Below are positions 42,291 to 51,530 of a DNA stretch of 64,000 nucleotides, in pieces. Position numbers and translations under genes: made by a program. This DNA is from Methylothermaceae bacterium (GTDB lineage Bacteria; Pseudomonadota; Gammaproteobacteria; Methylococcales; Methylothermaceae), in the NCBI GenBank assembly GCA_026981855.1, contig JALSIB010000038.1, positions 86,037 to 150,036 on the forward strand. The letters run 5' to 3'. The notes below the pieces were generated by a model, which saw only the letters and a program-made list of their open reading frames with translations, was not told the DNA's origin and ran no database searches. Within the stretch, counting starts at the first letter, position 1. Every line of letters starts with the position of its first letter.

Positions 42291-44923
42291 GAATGTAAAG
42301 CTTTGTCGACGATTTCGAACAAATCCCTGGAGAGTTCCGGTGCCTGGTGGATCCTTTCCAGCTGCCGGCGCATGAGATCCTGCCGCCGGCTGTCGTATCT
42401 GCGCCAGTTGGTCAGGGGGTGGGCCAGTCTGGCGGCGATTTGCGGATTGATCCGGTCCAGTCGCAGCAAGTAATCGGCCAACAGGCGGTAGCCGCTCCCG
42501 CTGCGGTGGTGGAAATGCAGCGGATTTTGGCGGCTGAAGGCACCCAGTACCGACCGCACCCGGTTGGGATGGGTCAATTGGAAATCGGGGTGGGCAAGCA
42601 GTTGCCCGACCCTCGCCAGCGCGTCCGGGGAAGGGTCGCTGGCCTGGATGGCGAACCACTTGTCGAGTACCAGGGGTTCTTGTCGCCATTGCCGGTAGAA
42701 ATCCTCCAGGCATCGGGATTTTGCCGGATGATCGTGATGGACAATGGCTTTCAGCGCCGCCAATTGATCGGTCATGTTGCCCGCCCGGGTGAATTGTTCC
42801 AGAGCGATCTGCCGGCAGGCGTCATGATCGAGCGTCGCCAGGTAGTTCAGGCAGACGTTCTTGATCCGCCTGCGCCCTATGGCCCGGGCGTCGGTCGTAT
42901 GCGCCTCGTCCGGGCGGTGATGTGTCCGGTAGCAGGCCAGAAAGCGTCCTTCCAGGGCCAGGGCCAGTTTTCTGCGGGTGATTTCCCGGACGCGGTGGAT
43001 GCCTTCCACATCGATCACTTCCAGCGCTTCGGCGAGGGTGTCTTCTTCCGGCAGAATCAGCAGTAGGGCGGTGAAGGAAAGGTCCGGCAGGGGATTTGTC
43101 AGCAGGTCTTCCAGCCCTCGAGCCAGATTCGGATCGAGCCGGGGGATTTCATCATCCAATTGCCGCAGCAGGATCGTGGTGGCCAGTTTTTGGCCGGCAT
43201 CCCAGCGGTTGAAAGGATCGCTGTCGTGGCGCCACAGAAACAGCAATTCCTCCATCGTTCTGTCGATCTGGAGTTTTACCGGGGCGGAGAATCCCCTCAA
43301 AATGGAAACGACCGGTCTTGTGGCGACCCCCAGGAAACGAAAGCTCTGCTTTTCGCCGCTCAACCGCAAGACCCGTTCGTTGCCGGTGGCAGTCGTTTCG
43401 CCTTCCAATCGTAACGGCAGCGGTCGTCCCTGCTGGTCCAACAAGGCGGTGGCGAGGGGGATCGGCAAGGGTTCCTTATGGGGTTGGCCCGGCGTGGGGG
43501 GGGTGGATTGGCGGCAGGTGAGGGTGAGGATTTTTCCCTCCTCGTCGTAATGAGGGGTGATCTCCACCCTGGGGGTGCCCGCCTGAGTGTACCAACGCAT
43601 GAACTGTCCCAAATCCACCTGGTTGGCGTCTTCCATGGCCTGGATGAAATCCTCGCAGGTGACGGCCTGGCCGTCGTGACGTTCGAAATAAAGCGCCATG
43701 CCACGGTGGAAGCCCTCATCCCCGAGCAGGGTGTGAAGCATTCTGATCACTTCCGCGCCTTTCTCGTACACCGTCATGGTGTAGAAGTTGTTGATCTCGA
43801 TGTAGCTCTCCGGGCGCACGGGATGGGCCAGGGGACCTTCGTCCTCCGGAAACTGGCGGCTGCGCAGCAGTTTGACGTCTTCGATCCGGCGTACCCCGGG
43901 AGAGCCTTCGGCGGCGGAGAACTGCTGTTCGCGGAAGACGGTCAGCCCTTCCTTGAGGCTCAGCTGGAACCAATCCCGGAGGGTGATGCGGTTGCCGGTC
44001 CAGTTGTGGAAGTATTCGTGCCCGATCACCGCGAGCACGTGCTCGAAGTCGTCGTCCGTCGCGGTTTCCGGTTTGGCCAGTACGTATTGGGTGTTGAAAA
44101 TGTTCAAGCCCTTGTTTTCCATCGCGCCCATGTTGAAATGGCCGACCGCCACGATCATGTAGCGTTCCAGATCGTATTCGCGGCCATAGGCCTGCTCGTC
44201 CCAGCGCATCGCCTTTTTGAGACATTCCAGGGCGTATTCGCATTTGTCGAGATCGTGTGCCTCCACATAGACTTCCAGCAGTACCTTCTTTCCCGAAGCG
44301 GTCACGAAACGGGCGGTTTTTTTCTCCAGCCTGCCGGCCACCAGCGCGAACAGGTAGCAGGGTTTGGGAATGGGATCTTCCCACACAGCGTAGTGACGTC
44401 CCCCGGCAAGATCCCCTTGTTCGGTCAGGTTGCCATTGGAGAGAAGCACCGGGTAGCGGGTTTTGTCGGCATTGAGCCTGACCCGGAAACGGGCCATCAC
44501 ATCCGGGCGGTCCGGGAAGAAGGTGATCCGGCGAAAGCCTTCCGCTTCGCACTGGGTGCAAAGCATGTCTTTCGATACATACAGCCCGTCCAGGCGGGTG
44601 TTTTCCCGAGGATGGATCAAAACCTCGGTTTCCAGCACGAATCTGTCCGGAACGTTTTCGATGGAAAGCCGGTCGTTTTCGAAGGCGTAACGGCCGGGGG
44701 GGAGGGGGGTTCCATCGAGGCGGATCGATATCAGCGTCAGTTCTTCCCCATCCAGTAGCAGGGTCGGGTCCGAATCCGAGGCGGGATTCCGGCGGATTTC
44801 GAGCCGCGCCTTCACCCGGGTGCTTTCCTCCTCCAGATCGAATTCGAGCGCGATGTGATCGACCAGGTAGGCCGGAGGCCGATAATCTTTGAGATGAATG
44901 GGTTTGGGGGTGCCTTCTCGCAT
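42287..44923 (-). CDS. pepN: Aminopeptidase N
   Basis: An 878-residue M1 metallopeptidase, the normal length for bacterial PepN. The substrate-binding GAMEN motif is at 266-270 and the zinc site HEYFH at 302-306, with the third ligand Glu325 in LKEGLTVF. The N-terminal beta-saddle and C-terminal helical domain (DUF3458-like) follow the family layout. It removes N-terminal residues from peptides in the cytoplasm. It is coupled downstream to the PsiE-like gene. Confidence 0.96.
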   Translation of the reverse strand: MREGTPKPIHLKDYRPPAYLVDHIALEFDLEEESTRVKARLEIRRNPASDSDPTLLLDGEELTLISIRLDGTPLPPGRYAFENDRLSIENVPDRFVLETEVLIHPRENTRLDGLYVSKDMLCTQCEAEGFRRITFFPDRPDVMARFRVRLNADKTRYPVLLSNGNLTEQGDLAGGRHYAVWEDPIPKPCYLFALVAGRLEKKTARFVTASGKKVLLEVYVEAHDLDKCEYALECLKKAMRWDEQAYGREYDLERYMIVAVGHFNMGAMENKGLNIFNTQYVLAKPETATDDDFEHVLAVIGHEYFHNWTGNRITLRDWFQLSLKEGLTVFREQQFSAAEGSPGVRRIEDVKLLRSRQFPEDEGPLAHPVRPESYIEINNFYTMTVYEKGAEVIRMLHTLLGDEGFHRGMALYFERHDGQAVTCEDFIQAMEDANQVDLGQFMRWYTQAGTPRVEITPHYDEEGKILTLTCRQSTPPTPGQPHKEPLPIPLATALLDQQGRPLPLRLEGETTATGNERVLRLSGEKQSFRFLGVATRPVVSILRGFSAPVKLQIDRTMEELLFLWRHDSDPFNRWDAGQKLATTILLRQLDDEIPRLDPNLARGLEDLLTNPLPDLSFTALLLILPEEDTLAEALEVIDVEGIHRVREITRRKLALALEGRFLACYRTHHRPDEAHTTDARAIGRRRIKNVCLNYLATLDHDACRQIALEQFTRAGNMTDQLAALKAIVHHDHPAKSRCLEDFYRQWRQEPLVLDKWFAIQASDPSPDALARVGQLLAHPDFQLTHPNRVRSVLGAFSRQNPLHFHHRSGSGYRLLADYLLRLDRINPQIAARLAHPLTNWRRYDSRRQDLMRRQLERIHQAPELSRDLFEIVDKALHS

Positions 44924-44959
44924 GACGGGTCGTTTCCTGCTTGTCCTTACGGAGAGAGA

Positions 44960-45337
44960 TTATGGATGTCGCTGCGCTTTTCGCCAACTGTGCCAAGCTA
45001 ACAGCGCCCAGGCAAGGATGAACGCCATGCCGCCGAAGGGGGTGACCATCCCCAAGGGTTTGACGCCGGTCAGAACCAACCCATACAGGCTGCCGCTGAA
45101 CAGGAGGATTCCCGCCACCATCAGCCGATGGCTCCAGGTCAGGGCACCGGACTGTTCCGGCTGCATGGCGATCATCCCCAAGGCCAGGGCGTGCCACATT
45201 TGATAGTTGACGGCGGTGCGCCAGATATCAAGCATCCTGGGGGTGACATGCTGTTGCAACGCATGGGCGCCGAATGCGCCGAGCACTACGGCCGCGCAGG
45301 CGAAGAGGGCGGCCGGAAACAGGGTTTTTCCGCCCAT
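44960..45337 (-). CDS. DUF423 small membrane protein (YgdD-like)
   Basis: A 125-residue protein with four membrane helices. Conserved DUF423 features: VVLGAFGAHAL, WRTAVNYQMWHALAL, FSGSLYGLVLTG and MVTPFGGMAFILAW. Function unknown. It lies three bases after the NnrU-like gene and likely shares its transcript. Confidence 0.88.
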   Translation of the reverse strand: MGGKTLFPAALFACAAVVLGAFGAHALQQHVTPRMLDIWRTAVNYQMWHALALGMIAMQPEQSGALTWSHRLMVAGILLFSGSLYGLVLTGVKPLGMVTPFGGMAFILAWALLAWHSWRKAQRHP

Positions 45338-45340
45338 GTT

Positions 45341-46030
45341 TCAGCCCAGGGGCGCGATGCCGAAAAGCCTGGCATGGGCGTGCAGCAGCCCGCCATACAG
45401 AACCAGCGCCAGGGCGATTCGCCACCACCCGAGTTCCCCCCAGTCGAGCTTCTGTTTGCCCTGAAAGATGGCCTGAAAGGGAACGATGGAGGTCACCTTC
45501 TGATACTTTCGCCACAGCTCGCCATATTGTCTGAGCCGTTTGCGGTCGAGATCGTAGCTGCCCTTGATGGCGAGCACCAGGAAGGTGCCGAAGAAAATGA
45601 CGGCGGCCGCATCGCCGTTGGCCAGCAGGTGCAAAAGCGCCCACAGGGCGATCCCCCACAACATGGGGTGGCGGGTGATGCGCAGCACGCCCGTGGGTTG
45701 AAAGCCGCTTTCGATCATCTCCTCCTGGCCGAGACGGGCAGGGTTGCGGGTGCTGATGCCGGCAATCACGAGAAAGAAGGCGACCGGCATCAGCAGGACG
45801 GCCAGGTATTTGAACACGACGGGCTGCCCCCACAAGGGGATGTAGCTACCATGGGCGGCCTGACGCCAGGCGTAGACCAGCCAGATCAGGCCGAGCAGGG
45901 CCAGGGAGGCGAACAGGATACGGTAGCCTTTTTCCCCGAGCCGTTCGATCAGTCGATCCCGCAGGGAAGTGGCCGCCACGCCGAAATGCAGGCCGAGAAA
46001 GAACAGGGATGCCAGAATAAGTGGAAACAT
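45341..46030 (-). CDS. NnrU-like membrane protein
   Basis: A 229-residue protein with about six membrane helices. The TRHPMLWGIALWALLHLLANGD region is characteristic of the NnrU/isoprenylcysteine methyltransferase-like superfamily. NnrU was named from nitric-oxide-related gene clusters, but no denitrification genes are near. It precedes DUF423 by three bases. The specific substrate is unknown. Confidence 0.85.
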   Translation of the reverse strand: MFPLILASLFFLGLHFGVAATSLRDRLIERLGEKGYRILFASLALLGLIWLVYAWRQAAHGSYIPLWGQPVVFKYLAVLLMPVAFFLVIAGISTRNPARLGQEEMIESGFQPTGVLRITRHPMLWGIALWALLHLLANGDAAAVIFFGTFLVLAIKGSYDLDRKRLRQYGELWRKYQKVTSIVPFQAIFQGKQKLDWGELGWWRIALALVLYGGLLHAHARLFGIAPLG

Positions 46031-46054
46031 GAGCTTTCCTCCGGTGGATGGGCT

Positions 46055-46573
46055 TTATTCTTTGAGTCGGGGCATCAACTCTACCAGATTACAGGGGCGG
46101 GTGCGGAAATCCAGTTGCCCTTGAATCAGCTTGTCCCACGCGGTGGCGCAGGCATTTTTCGATCCAGGGAGGCAGAACAGGTAGGTTCCGTTGGCGACCC
46201 CGGCAAGGGCCCGCGATTGGATGGTCGAGGTGCCGATCTCCTGGTAGGAGATCATCCGAAACACCTCCCCGAAGCCGTCCAAAGTCTTGTCCAGCAAGGG
46301 GGAGACGGCTTCCGGCGTGCCGTCCCTGCCCGTGACCCCGGTGCCGCCCGTGACGAGGATGGCGTGGGTGTCAGGATCTGCGATCCAGCGCGAAACGATG
46401 GCCCGTATCTGGTAAAGATCGTCCGGGACGATGGTCTTTTCCACCAGCCGGTGGCCGGCTTCGATCAGTCTGTCCACCAGTAACTGGCCAGAAGTGTCGG
46501 TGGCCTCTGTTCTGCTGTCGGAAACGGTCAGGACGGCGAGATGGAGGGGTATGAATTGGCGAGCTGTGTCCAT
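46055..46573 (-). CDS. moaB: Molybdenum cofactor biosynthesis protein MoaB
   Basis: A 172-residue MogA/MoaB-family protein: LTVSDSR near the N-terminus, the molybdopterin-binding LVTGGTGVTGRDGTPEAV (about 93-110) and FCLPGSKNA later. MoaB/MogA proteins adenylylate molybdopterin, a step toward the cofactor used by the formate dehydrogenase of this window. Divergent from the following plus-strand gene. E. coli MoaB is thought to have lost activity, so biochemical role here is by family only. Confidence 0.9.
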   Translation of the reverse strand: MDTARQFIPLHLAVLTVSDSRTEATDTSGQLLVDRLIEAGHRLVEKTIVPDDLYQIRAIVSRWIADPDTHAILVTGGTGVTGRDGTPEAVSPLLDKTLDGFGEVFRMISYQEIGTSTIQSRALAGVANGTYLFCLPGSKNACATAWDKLIQGQLDFRTRPCNLVELMPRLKE

Positions 46574-46617
46574 GGCGGTATCATAAAAGCTGATTGAACT
46601 TTGATTTTACTTCTCCA

Positions 46618-46866
46618 ATGGCGCGAACATTCCAAATTTCGGTGAGCGAGCACCCCGAGATCCTCGTCAACCGGGCCCGCAAGATGGCGCTCGAGAACGC
46701 CGTGCATTTCATCGCCGATGAAGTCGAGGGGCATTTCTCCGGCAAGGGCCTGGAGGGTACCTATCGCTTCGATAACGATCTTTTGGTGATCACCGTGGCC
46801 AGAAAGCCGCCTTTCGTCACCTGGAGCATGGTGGAGAAAATGTTACATCGTTTCTTCGTTTCTTGA
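46618..46866 (+). CDS. Polyhydroxyalkanoic-acid-system-like small protein
   Basis: An 82-residue protein. The ATG at 46618 is preferred to a TTG at 46594. It resembles the PHA_gran_rgn family: VNRARKMALENAVHFIADEVE, then LEGTYRFDNDLLVITVARKPPF and a C-terminal helix. Family members occur beside PHA granule genes, but none are here. Divergent from moaB with a ~44-base gap. Confidence 0.6.
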   Translation: MARTFQISVSEHPEILVNRARKMALENAVHFIADEVEGHFSGKGLEGTYRFDNDLLVITVARKPPFVTWSMVEKMLHRFFVS

Positions 46867-46971
46867 CCAGCGGGTTCGAGCGGCCTTCAAGCCGCTATAT
46901 TTTCAAGGCGGGACGAGATTTTCTTGTGAGCCTTTCAAGCAATGCATCTTGAGGATGAAAAGCAAAACGTT

Positions 46972-47313
46972 ATGACCGAAGAATTGCTCAAATGGGTGTT
47001 GGAAGCACTCGACGACATGAAAGCCAGGGACGTGTCGGTGATCGATGTGCGGGGCAAGACCAGCGTGACCGATTACATGGTGGTGGCCTCCGGGACTTCC
47101 GACAGACATGTGCATGCTCTGGCGAGCCAGGTGGTGGAAAAAGTGGCCGAGCATCGAATCAAGCCCCTGGGTGTGGAGGGTGAGCATTCGCGGGACTGGG
47201 TGTTGGTGGATCTGGGGGATGTGATCGTGCATCTGATGTTACCCGAGACCCGGGAGTTCTATCAACTAGAGAAGCTATGGCAAGTGGATGCGGAAAATAC
47301 CGTGGTGGTTTGA
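46972..47313 (+). CDS. rsfS: Ribosomal silencing factor RsfS
   Basis: A 113-residue RsfS/Iojap protein (start at ATG 46972). The pattern LEALDDMKARDVSVIDVRGK, TSVTDYMVVASGTSDRHVHAL, EGEHSRDWVLVDLGDVIVH is diagnostic. RsfS binds L14 of the large subunit and blocks subunit joining under starvation. An in-frame ATG at 46942 is possible, but the alignment with known RsfS proteins favours 46972. NadD and RlmH, its usual neighbours, are absent. Confidence 0.92.
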   Translation: MTEELLKWVLEALDDMKARDVSVIDVRGKTSVTDYMVVASGTSDRHVHALASQVVEKVAEHRIKPLGVEGEHSRDWVLVDLGDVIVHLMLPETREFYQLEKLWQVDAENTVVV

Positions 47314-47382
47314 CCTTATTCTGCAGTACGGCTTTCCAGCCGAAAGCCAGCCAGGTTGGGACTCCGTCGTCTATTGAGATCG

Positions 47383-47480
47383 AGGTGGGTGGCCCGATTC
47401 GAAAAACGCCGTGAATACCTCCCTGTCGGCTCCACGCCGGCTTCCTTGCCGGCGAGGTTTTCGAATCGGGCCATCCGCCT
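47383..47480. repeat. 98-bp palindromic element with internal hairpin
   Basis: Two 23-base arms (47383-47405 and 47458-47480) are inverted copies with 21 of 23 matches, built around gcccgattcgaaaa. Between them is a second small inverted repeat (gccggc, ttcctt, gccggc) at 47436-47453. It lies in the convergent gap between rsfS and thiE. It may be a bidirectional terminator or a copy of a REP/MITE-like dispersed element. Confidence 0.75.
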
Positions 47481-47494
47481 CGCCGCTCAAGACG

Positions 47495-48160
47495 TTACCT
47501 CTTTGAATGCCGTGGACCTGCCAGGCAGGTCGCAGCGCCGGCCGGAAACAAACGTGCATATTCTCTGCTCGCCCGCAGAGGATCGTTCCGGCCGAACAGG
47601 CCGCTTATAACCGCCAGAAGTCCCGCGCCCGCCTGAATCAGTTGCCCGCCGTTGCCTGGCGTGATGCCTCCGATGGCCACTATCGGACAATTCAAGGCCT
47701 CGCGCGCCACAGTCAGCAATGAAAGGGGGGCTGGTTTTGCCTGGGGTTTGCTGGCTGAGGGGAAGAAGGCGCCGAAAGCCACATAGGTCGCGCCCTGTCT
47801 CTCGGCTTCCAGGGCCCGCTCCAGGTCGGCATAGCAGGAAATGCCGATGATCGCTTCCTTTCCCAAAAGATTTCTGGCTTCTTTCGGATCGGTATCCTCC
47901 CTGCCCAGATGAACTCCATCGGCACCGATTTCAGCGGCCAGGGCGATATCGTCGTTGACGATGAAGGGAACACCGTGTTGGTGACACAGCTCCAGCAGCT
48001 GTTTTGCACAGCCTGCATCCAGCCGTCTCTGTTTGTCCCGCAGTTGTACCACCCTTGCCCCTCCGGCCAGAACATTCGCCAGTTGTCGCTTCAGGGCTTC
48101 GAAATCCTTTATGTCGCCGGTGATGGCGTACAAGCCGCGGGAAGGAAAAGGCGGGGGCAT
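47495..48160 (-). CDS. thiE: Thiamine-phosphate synthase ThiE
   Basis: A 221-residue TIM-barrel enzyme that joins HMP-PP and the thiazole phosphate. The ATG at 48160 (MPPPFPSRGLYAITGD) lies four bases after the thiD stop; further upstream starts overlap thiD. Motifs: VVQLRDKQRR, VNDDIALAAEIGADGVHLG, YVAFGAFFPSASKP and PIVAIGGITPGN. The C-terminus ends close to the palindromic element. Cytoplasmic. Paired with thiD, it makes a small thiamine unit. Confidence 0.93.
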   Translation of the reverse strand: MPPPFPSRGLYAITGDIKDFEALKRQLANVLAGGARVVQLRDKQRRLDAGCAKQLLELCHQHGVPFIVNDDIALAAEIGADGVHLGREDTDPKEARNLLGKEAIIGISCYADLERALEAERQGATYVAFGAFFPSASKPQAKPAPLSLLTVAREALNCPIVAIGGITPGNGGQLIQAGAGLLAVISGLFGRNDPLRASREYARLFPAGAATCLAGPRHSKR

Positions 48161-48164
48161 GGTA

Positions 48165-48938
48165 TCAACTCCAGAACAAGTGATAAGGGATGGATTGGCC
48201 CTTCCCCGGACGGAATCCATATTTGATCGCATTCCAGGTGTATTGCTGCGCTTTGCGGCTCGCTTCTTCCAGCGGCAATCCCAAGGCGAGCAGGGCGGTC
48301 AGGGATGAAGCCAGGGTGCAACCAGAGCCATGGGCACCGTGGGGGAGGCGTTCCCAACTGAATGTTTTGACGCCACCCTTGCTGTATAGGGTGTTATAGA
48401 TCAGAGGGGTCGGCTCGTCGCCGCCGGTGAGAAGGATGGCCCCGCATCCTGTGGCGAGCAGCTGTTCCACTGCCAGGGCGGTATTGGGCGTGCCTGCCAG
48501 GCGATGGATTTCCGGGTGGTTGGGCGTGACGAGCGTCGTGAGAGGCAGCAGCTCCTCACAGATCACATTGGTCAGCGTTTCAGTCGCCAGATTCCTGCCG
48601 CCACCCGCCCCCAGAACGGGATCGAGCACCACGATTTCGGCTTCCATCTTTCTCAATACTTCGGCCACACACCTTGCGACGGCGGCAGAACCCAGCAGTC
48701 CGATCTTGACTGCGCGTATGGGGATGTCGGCGATCAGGGTCTCCAATTGCTCTCTGAGGGTATCGGCTGGTTGGGGATGGATTTGTCTGACGTTGGTGGT
48801 GTCCTGGGTGGTCAGGCAGGTGATCACCGAGCAGGGATGACATCCCTGGCTGAGGATGGCCTGGATATCCGCCTGGATGCCGGCGCCGCCTGTCGGGTCA
48901 TGGCCTGAAATCGTCAGCACTGGAGTGGGTGGGTTCAA
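48165..48938 (-). CDS. thiD: Hydroxymethylpyrimidine (phosphate) kinase ThiD
   Basis: A 257-residue ribokinase-fold enzyme. The N-terminus VLTISGHDPTGGAGIQADI is characteristic, with LDPVLGAGGG, TPNHPEIHRLAG, ILLTGGDE and the anion-hole/catalytic HGAHGSGCTLASS. It phosphorylates HMP-P to HMP-PP for ThiE. It is upstream of thiE, with four bases between them. Divergent from the next plus-strand gene. Confidence 0.94.
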   Translation of the reverse strand: MNPPTPVLTISGHDPTGGAGIQADIQAILSQGCHPCSVITCLTTQDTTNVRQIHPQPADTLREQLETLIADIPIRAVKIGLLGSAAVARCVAEVLRKMEAEIVVLDPVLGAGGGRNLATETLTNVICEELLPLTTLVTPNHPEIHRLAGTPNTALAVEQLLATGCGAILLTGGDEPTPLIYNTLYSKGGVKTFSWERLPHGAHGSGCTLASSLTALLALGLPLEEASRKAQQYTWNAIKYGFRPGKGQSIPYHLFWS

Positions 48939-49016
48939 GATGCGCTGCCCCTGGAAAATGGGCTGAATCGTCTAGACTTTCTTGTAAGACGGGTTTTAGC
49001 CGCGTGGCTGCATAGA

Positions 49017-49496
49017 GTGGAAAACAATTATACCAATCTAATCGAAGCAATCAGGGCTTTCTGTTTGATGTTGGATCATATGGAAGTGTATCAACGCGCT
49101 GTCTGGCTGCTGGAAATGGAGCGGGTGCTGCCGCAAATCAAAGAGGGGATGGCGAATCTGGAGCTGGATGTGGAGTACAGTTTTTTCGTCTTGCCGGATT
49201 TGGAATATCGTTTTCACATGTATACCCGCCTCAAGACCTTTCTTGGGGAGCTGGACGATTATGCCCTGGAAGGGGATGGGGAAGATCCCGCCGACAGGAG
49301 CGGCAGCTTGGCCGATGATTTCACCGACATCTATTTCGAATTGAGCCGTGGGTTGGATCTGCTCGATGCCGACCCCCCTGATCTCGTGTCTGCCCTGACC
49401 CTTTGGCATACAGGTCATGTGTTGCACTGGGGACAGCATGTTTGCGATGCCGGGCGGAGGTTGGGTAAATTACGCCTCTTGGGGCTGTTGGGGTAA
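49017..49496 (+). CDS. DUF5063-like protein
   Basis: A 159-residue helical protein with a GTG start (MENNYTNLIEAIRAFC). Features: LLEMERVLPQIKEGMANLELD, DIYFELSRGLDLLD and HTGHVLHWGQHVCDAGRRL. It resembles DUF5063, whose function is unknown. Its stop lies 103 bases before the porin ATG and just upstream of a Fur-box-type promoter, so it is likely not in the same unit as the porin. Confidence 0.7.
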   Translation: MENNYTNLIEAIRAFCLMLDHMEVYQRAVWLLEMERVLPQIKEGMANLELDVEYSFFVLPDLEYRFHMYTRLKTFLGELDDYALEGDGEDPADRSGSLADDFTDIYFELSRGLDLLDADPPDLVSALTLWHTGHVLHWGQHVCDAGRRLGKLRLLGLLG

Positions 49497-49509
49497 TTTC
49501 TAATTAAAC

Positions 49510-49542
49510 ATTATTGAGAACGATTATTGTTTGAGTTATAAT
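49510..49542 (+). promoter_or_regulatory. Sigma-70 promoter with Fur-like box before the porin operon
   Basis: TTGAGA (49514-49519) and TATAAT (49537-49542) are exactly 17 bases apart. The -35 and spacer are covered by a Fur-box-type sequence; its reverse complement reads AATAATCGTTCTCAATAAT, which I count as 15 of 19 against a typical AATAATGATTCTCATTATT. The feo promoter has the same type of box. Confidence 0.72.
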
Positions 49543-49598
49543 CCGTTCTTGTAATTCCAAGTCATCACTTCAATCTGGTTACAAGGGGGATTTGATAA

Positions 49599-50969
49599 AT
49601 GAAATCTATGGCCCGTTTGGTTTCGCTGTTGGGTGGGGTTGCCGTGGCGGGAGCAGTCATGGCGGCTGACAAGATGCCCAGCCAGGAGGAAATGTGGGAA
49701 ATCATCCAGAAACAACAGCAGGAAATCGAGGCATTGAAACAAAGGCTGGGGGCGGATCAAAAGCCCCCGGCCCAGGCGGAGTCTTCTCCGGAAGAAGTCA
49801 AGGAGCTCAAGCGCCAGACCAGTATCCTGGCCCAGGAAATGGAAAAGATGCGCACCCTGCTGGTGATTCCGGAAGAGCCCGAATACAAGAGTATGTATGG
49901 CCTGGGGCCGGCGGCCTCCAAGGTTTACCAGGTGACCAAGGGGCTTTCCATTGGCGGCTATGGCGAAGGCCGTTACCAGATTTTCACCGGCGATCAGAAC
50001 GGCAAGAAAGACAATGCCGATTTCGTTCGCTTCGTACTCTATACAGGCTATAAATTCAATGACTGGATTTTGTTCAACAGCGAGCTGGAATTCGAACATG
50101 CCAGTACCGGCAAAGGCGGGGCGGTATCGTTGGAATTTGGCGCGCTGGATTTTCTGATCGACCCCAGGGCCAATATCCGGGCGGGGATCGTGTTGATTCC
50201 GATGGGATTCATCAACCCCATCCATGAGCCACCGTTTTATTTCGGTAACAACCGGCCGGAGGTGGAGCGACGGATCATTCCCACCACTTGGCGAGAGCTG
50301 GGGGCGGGGCTGTTTGGCGAAATCCTGCCGGGGTTGACCTATACCACTTATGTGGTCAATGGCATGGATGCGACGGGGTTCGGTTCGAGCGGGATTCGAG
50401 GGGGGCGGCAGTCCGCCGGTCAGGTGAAGGCCGAGAATTTCGCCTGGGTCGGTCGGGTTGATTACGCCTTTCCTCAGCTGCCGGGTCTGTCGGTCGGAGG
50501 TTCCGCTTATCTCGGAAACTCGGGCCAGAATGAAATCGGCAGCGCCAGCGTTTTCACTCAGTTGTACGAGGGCCATGTGCATTGGAAATACAGGGGGTGG
50601 GAATTCCGCGCCTTGGGTGCCTGGAGCCGGATAGGGGATGCGGCCAAGGTTAGCCGCTATGTCGGGGAAACCGTGGGTGAGCAACAGTTCGGCTGGTACA
50701 CTGAAGTGGGATATGACATTCTTCCGCTCTTGATGCCGGAGTCCACGCATTCCCTGGTGCCGTTTTTCCGCTACGAGCAATGGGATACGATTGCCAAGGC
50801 TCCCAAAGGGTGGGAGGACGACGAGTCGTTTAATCGTTCATTGTGGCAGGTGGGATTACAATATGCCCCGATACCCAATGTGGTCATCAAGGCGGATTAC
50901 CGTAATATCAAGGCAAGGCGTGGTGATGTGCCCGACGAATTTAATTTGGGTCTGGGCTTTATATTCTAA
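49599..50969 (+). CDS. Porin-like outer-membrane protein with N-terminal coiled coil
   Basis: A 456-residue outer-membrane protein with a signal peptide (MKSMARLVSLLGGVAVAGAVMAA). Residues 28-85 form a helical, coiled-coil region (EMWEIIQKQQQEIEALKQRL). From about 110 on, alternating beta strands with aromatic belts run to a terminal Phe (LGLGFIF), typical of 16- to 18-strand porins of the phosphate-selective O/P type. The coiled coil may contact peptidoglycan or a partner. A strong ribosome binding site (aaggggg) and the Fur-type promoter lie upstream. Substrate not predicted. Together with the flavoprotein and the four-helix protein it forms a likely envelope-spanning set. Confidence 0.82.
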   Translation: MKSMARLVSLLGGVAVAGAVMAADKMPSQEEMWEIIQKQQQEIEALKQRLGADQKPPAQAESSPEEVKELKRQTSILAQEMEKMRTLLVIPEEPEYKSMYGLGPAASKVYQVTKGLSIGGYGEGRYQIFTGDQNGKKDNADFVRFVLYTGYKFNDWILFNSELEFEHASTGKGGAVSLEFGALDFLIDPRANIRAGIVLIPMGFINPIHEPPFYFGNNRPEVERRIIPTTWRELGAGLFGEILPGLTYTTYVVNGMDATGFGSSGIRGGRQSAGQVKAENFAWVGRVDYAFPQLPGLSVGGSAYLGNSGQNEIGSASVFTQLYEGHVHWKYRGWEFRALGAWSRIGDAAKVSRYVGETVGEQQFGWYTEVGYDILPLLMPESTHSLVPFFRYEQWDTIAKAPKGWEDDESFNRSLWQVGLQYAPIPNVVIKADYRNIKARRGDVPDEFNLGLGFIF

Positions 50970-50984
50970 AGAAGGGAAAGCAGG

Positions 50985-51530
50985 GTGCGTGCTTTAATCG
51001 CGGTTTTGACGGGGATTGGGCTGGCGGCCATGTCTGCCGCCAGCCTGGCCAAGATCTATTACAGCAAGCAGGAGGCGATGGAATTGGCTTTCGGTAAGGA
51101 CGCCGAGGTTGAAATGTTGCCGTTGTTTTTGACATCGGAGCAGCGGCGTCGGATCGAGCAAAAGGCCCGGGCAAAACTGGAATCCAGTCTTTATACCCTT
51201 TATGTGGGGAAACGGGACGGGAACCCGGTGGGTTATGCCGCCATCGAAACCCATACCGTTCGCACCAAACCCGAGACGTTGCTGATCGTCCTCAACGCGG
51301 ATGGGACGCTCAAGCGTATCGAGATTCTGGCTTTTCACGAGCCCCAGGAATATCAACCCCCCGACCGCTGGTTCGCCCAGTTGTTGGGGGGGGTGTCCCT
51401 GGCGGATTTGCGGCTGGGTGGGGAGGTGGAAGGGATTAGCGGGGCAACGTTGAGCGCCCGGGCGGCTATCGAAAGCGTGCGGAAGATAGTGTCTCTTTAC
51501 CGGGAAATGGTTGTGGGGGAGAGGCAATAA
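50985..51530 (+). CDS. Exported FMN-binding domain flavoprotein
   Basis: A 181-residue protein with a GTG start (gaaggga upstream) and a signal sequence (LIAVLTGIGLAAMSAASLA). The C-terminal FMN-binding domain (PF04205-type) has GEVEGISGATLS; Thr155 in SGAT is the expected covalent FMN attachment site made by ApbE. LYVGKRDGNPVGYAAI and LIVLNADGTLKRIEIL are typical of the NqrC/RnfG-like fold. It is periplasmic, either free or tethered by the signal helix. It lies 15 bases after the porin and its stop overlaps the next start (TAATG). No rnf or nqr genes are near, so it is a stand-alone electron carrier. Confidence 0.85.
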   Translation: MRALIAVLTGIGLAAMSAASLAKIYYSKQEAMELAFGKDAEVEMLPLFLTSEQRRRIEQKARAKLESSLYTLYVGKRDGNPVGYAAIETHTVRTKPETLLIVLNADGTLKRIEILAFHEPQEYQPPDRWFAQLLGGVSLADLRLGGEVEGISGATLSARAAIESVRKIVSLYREMVVGERQ

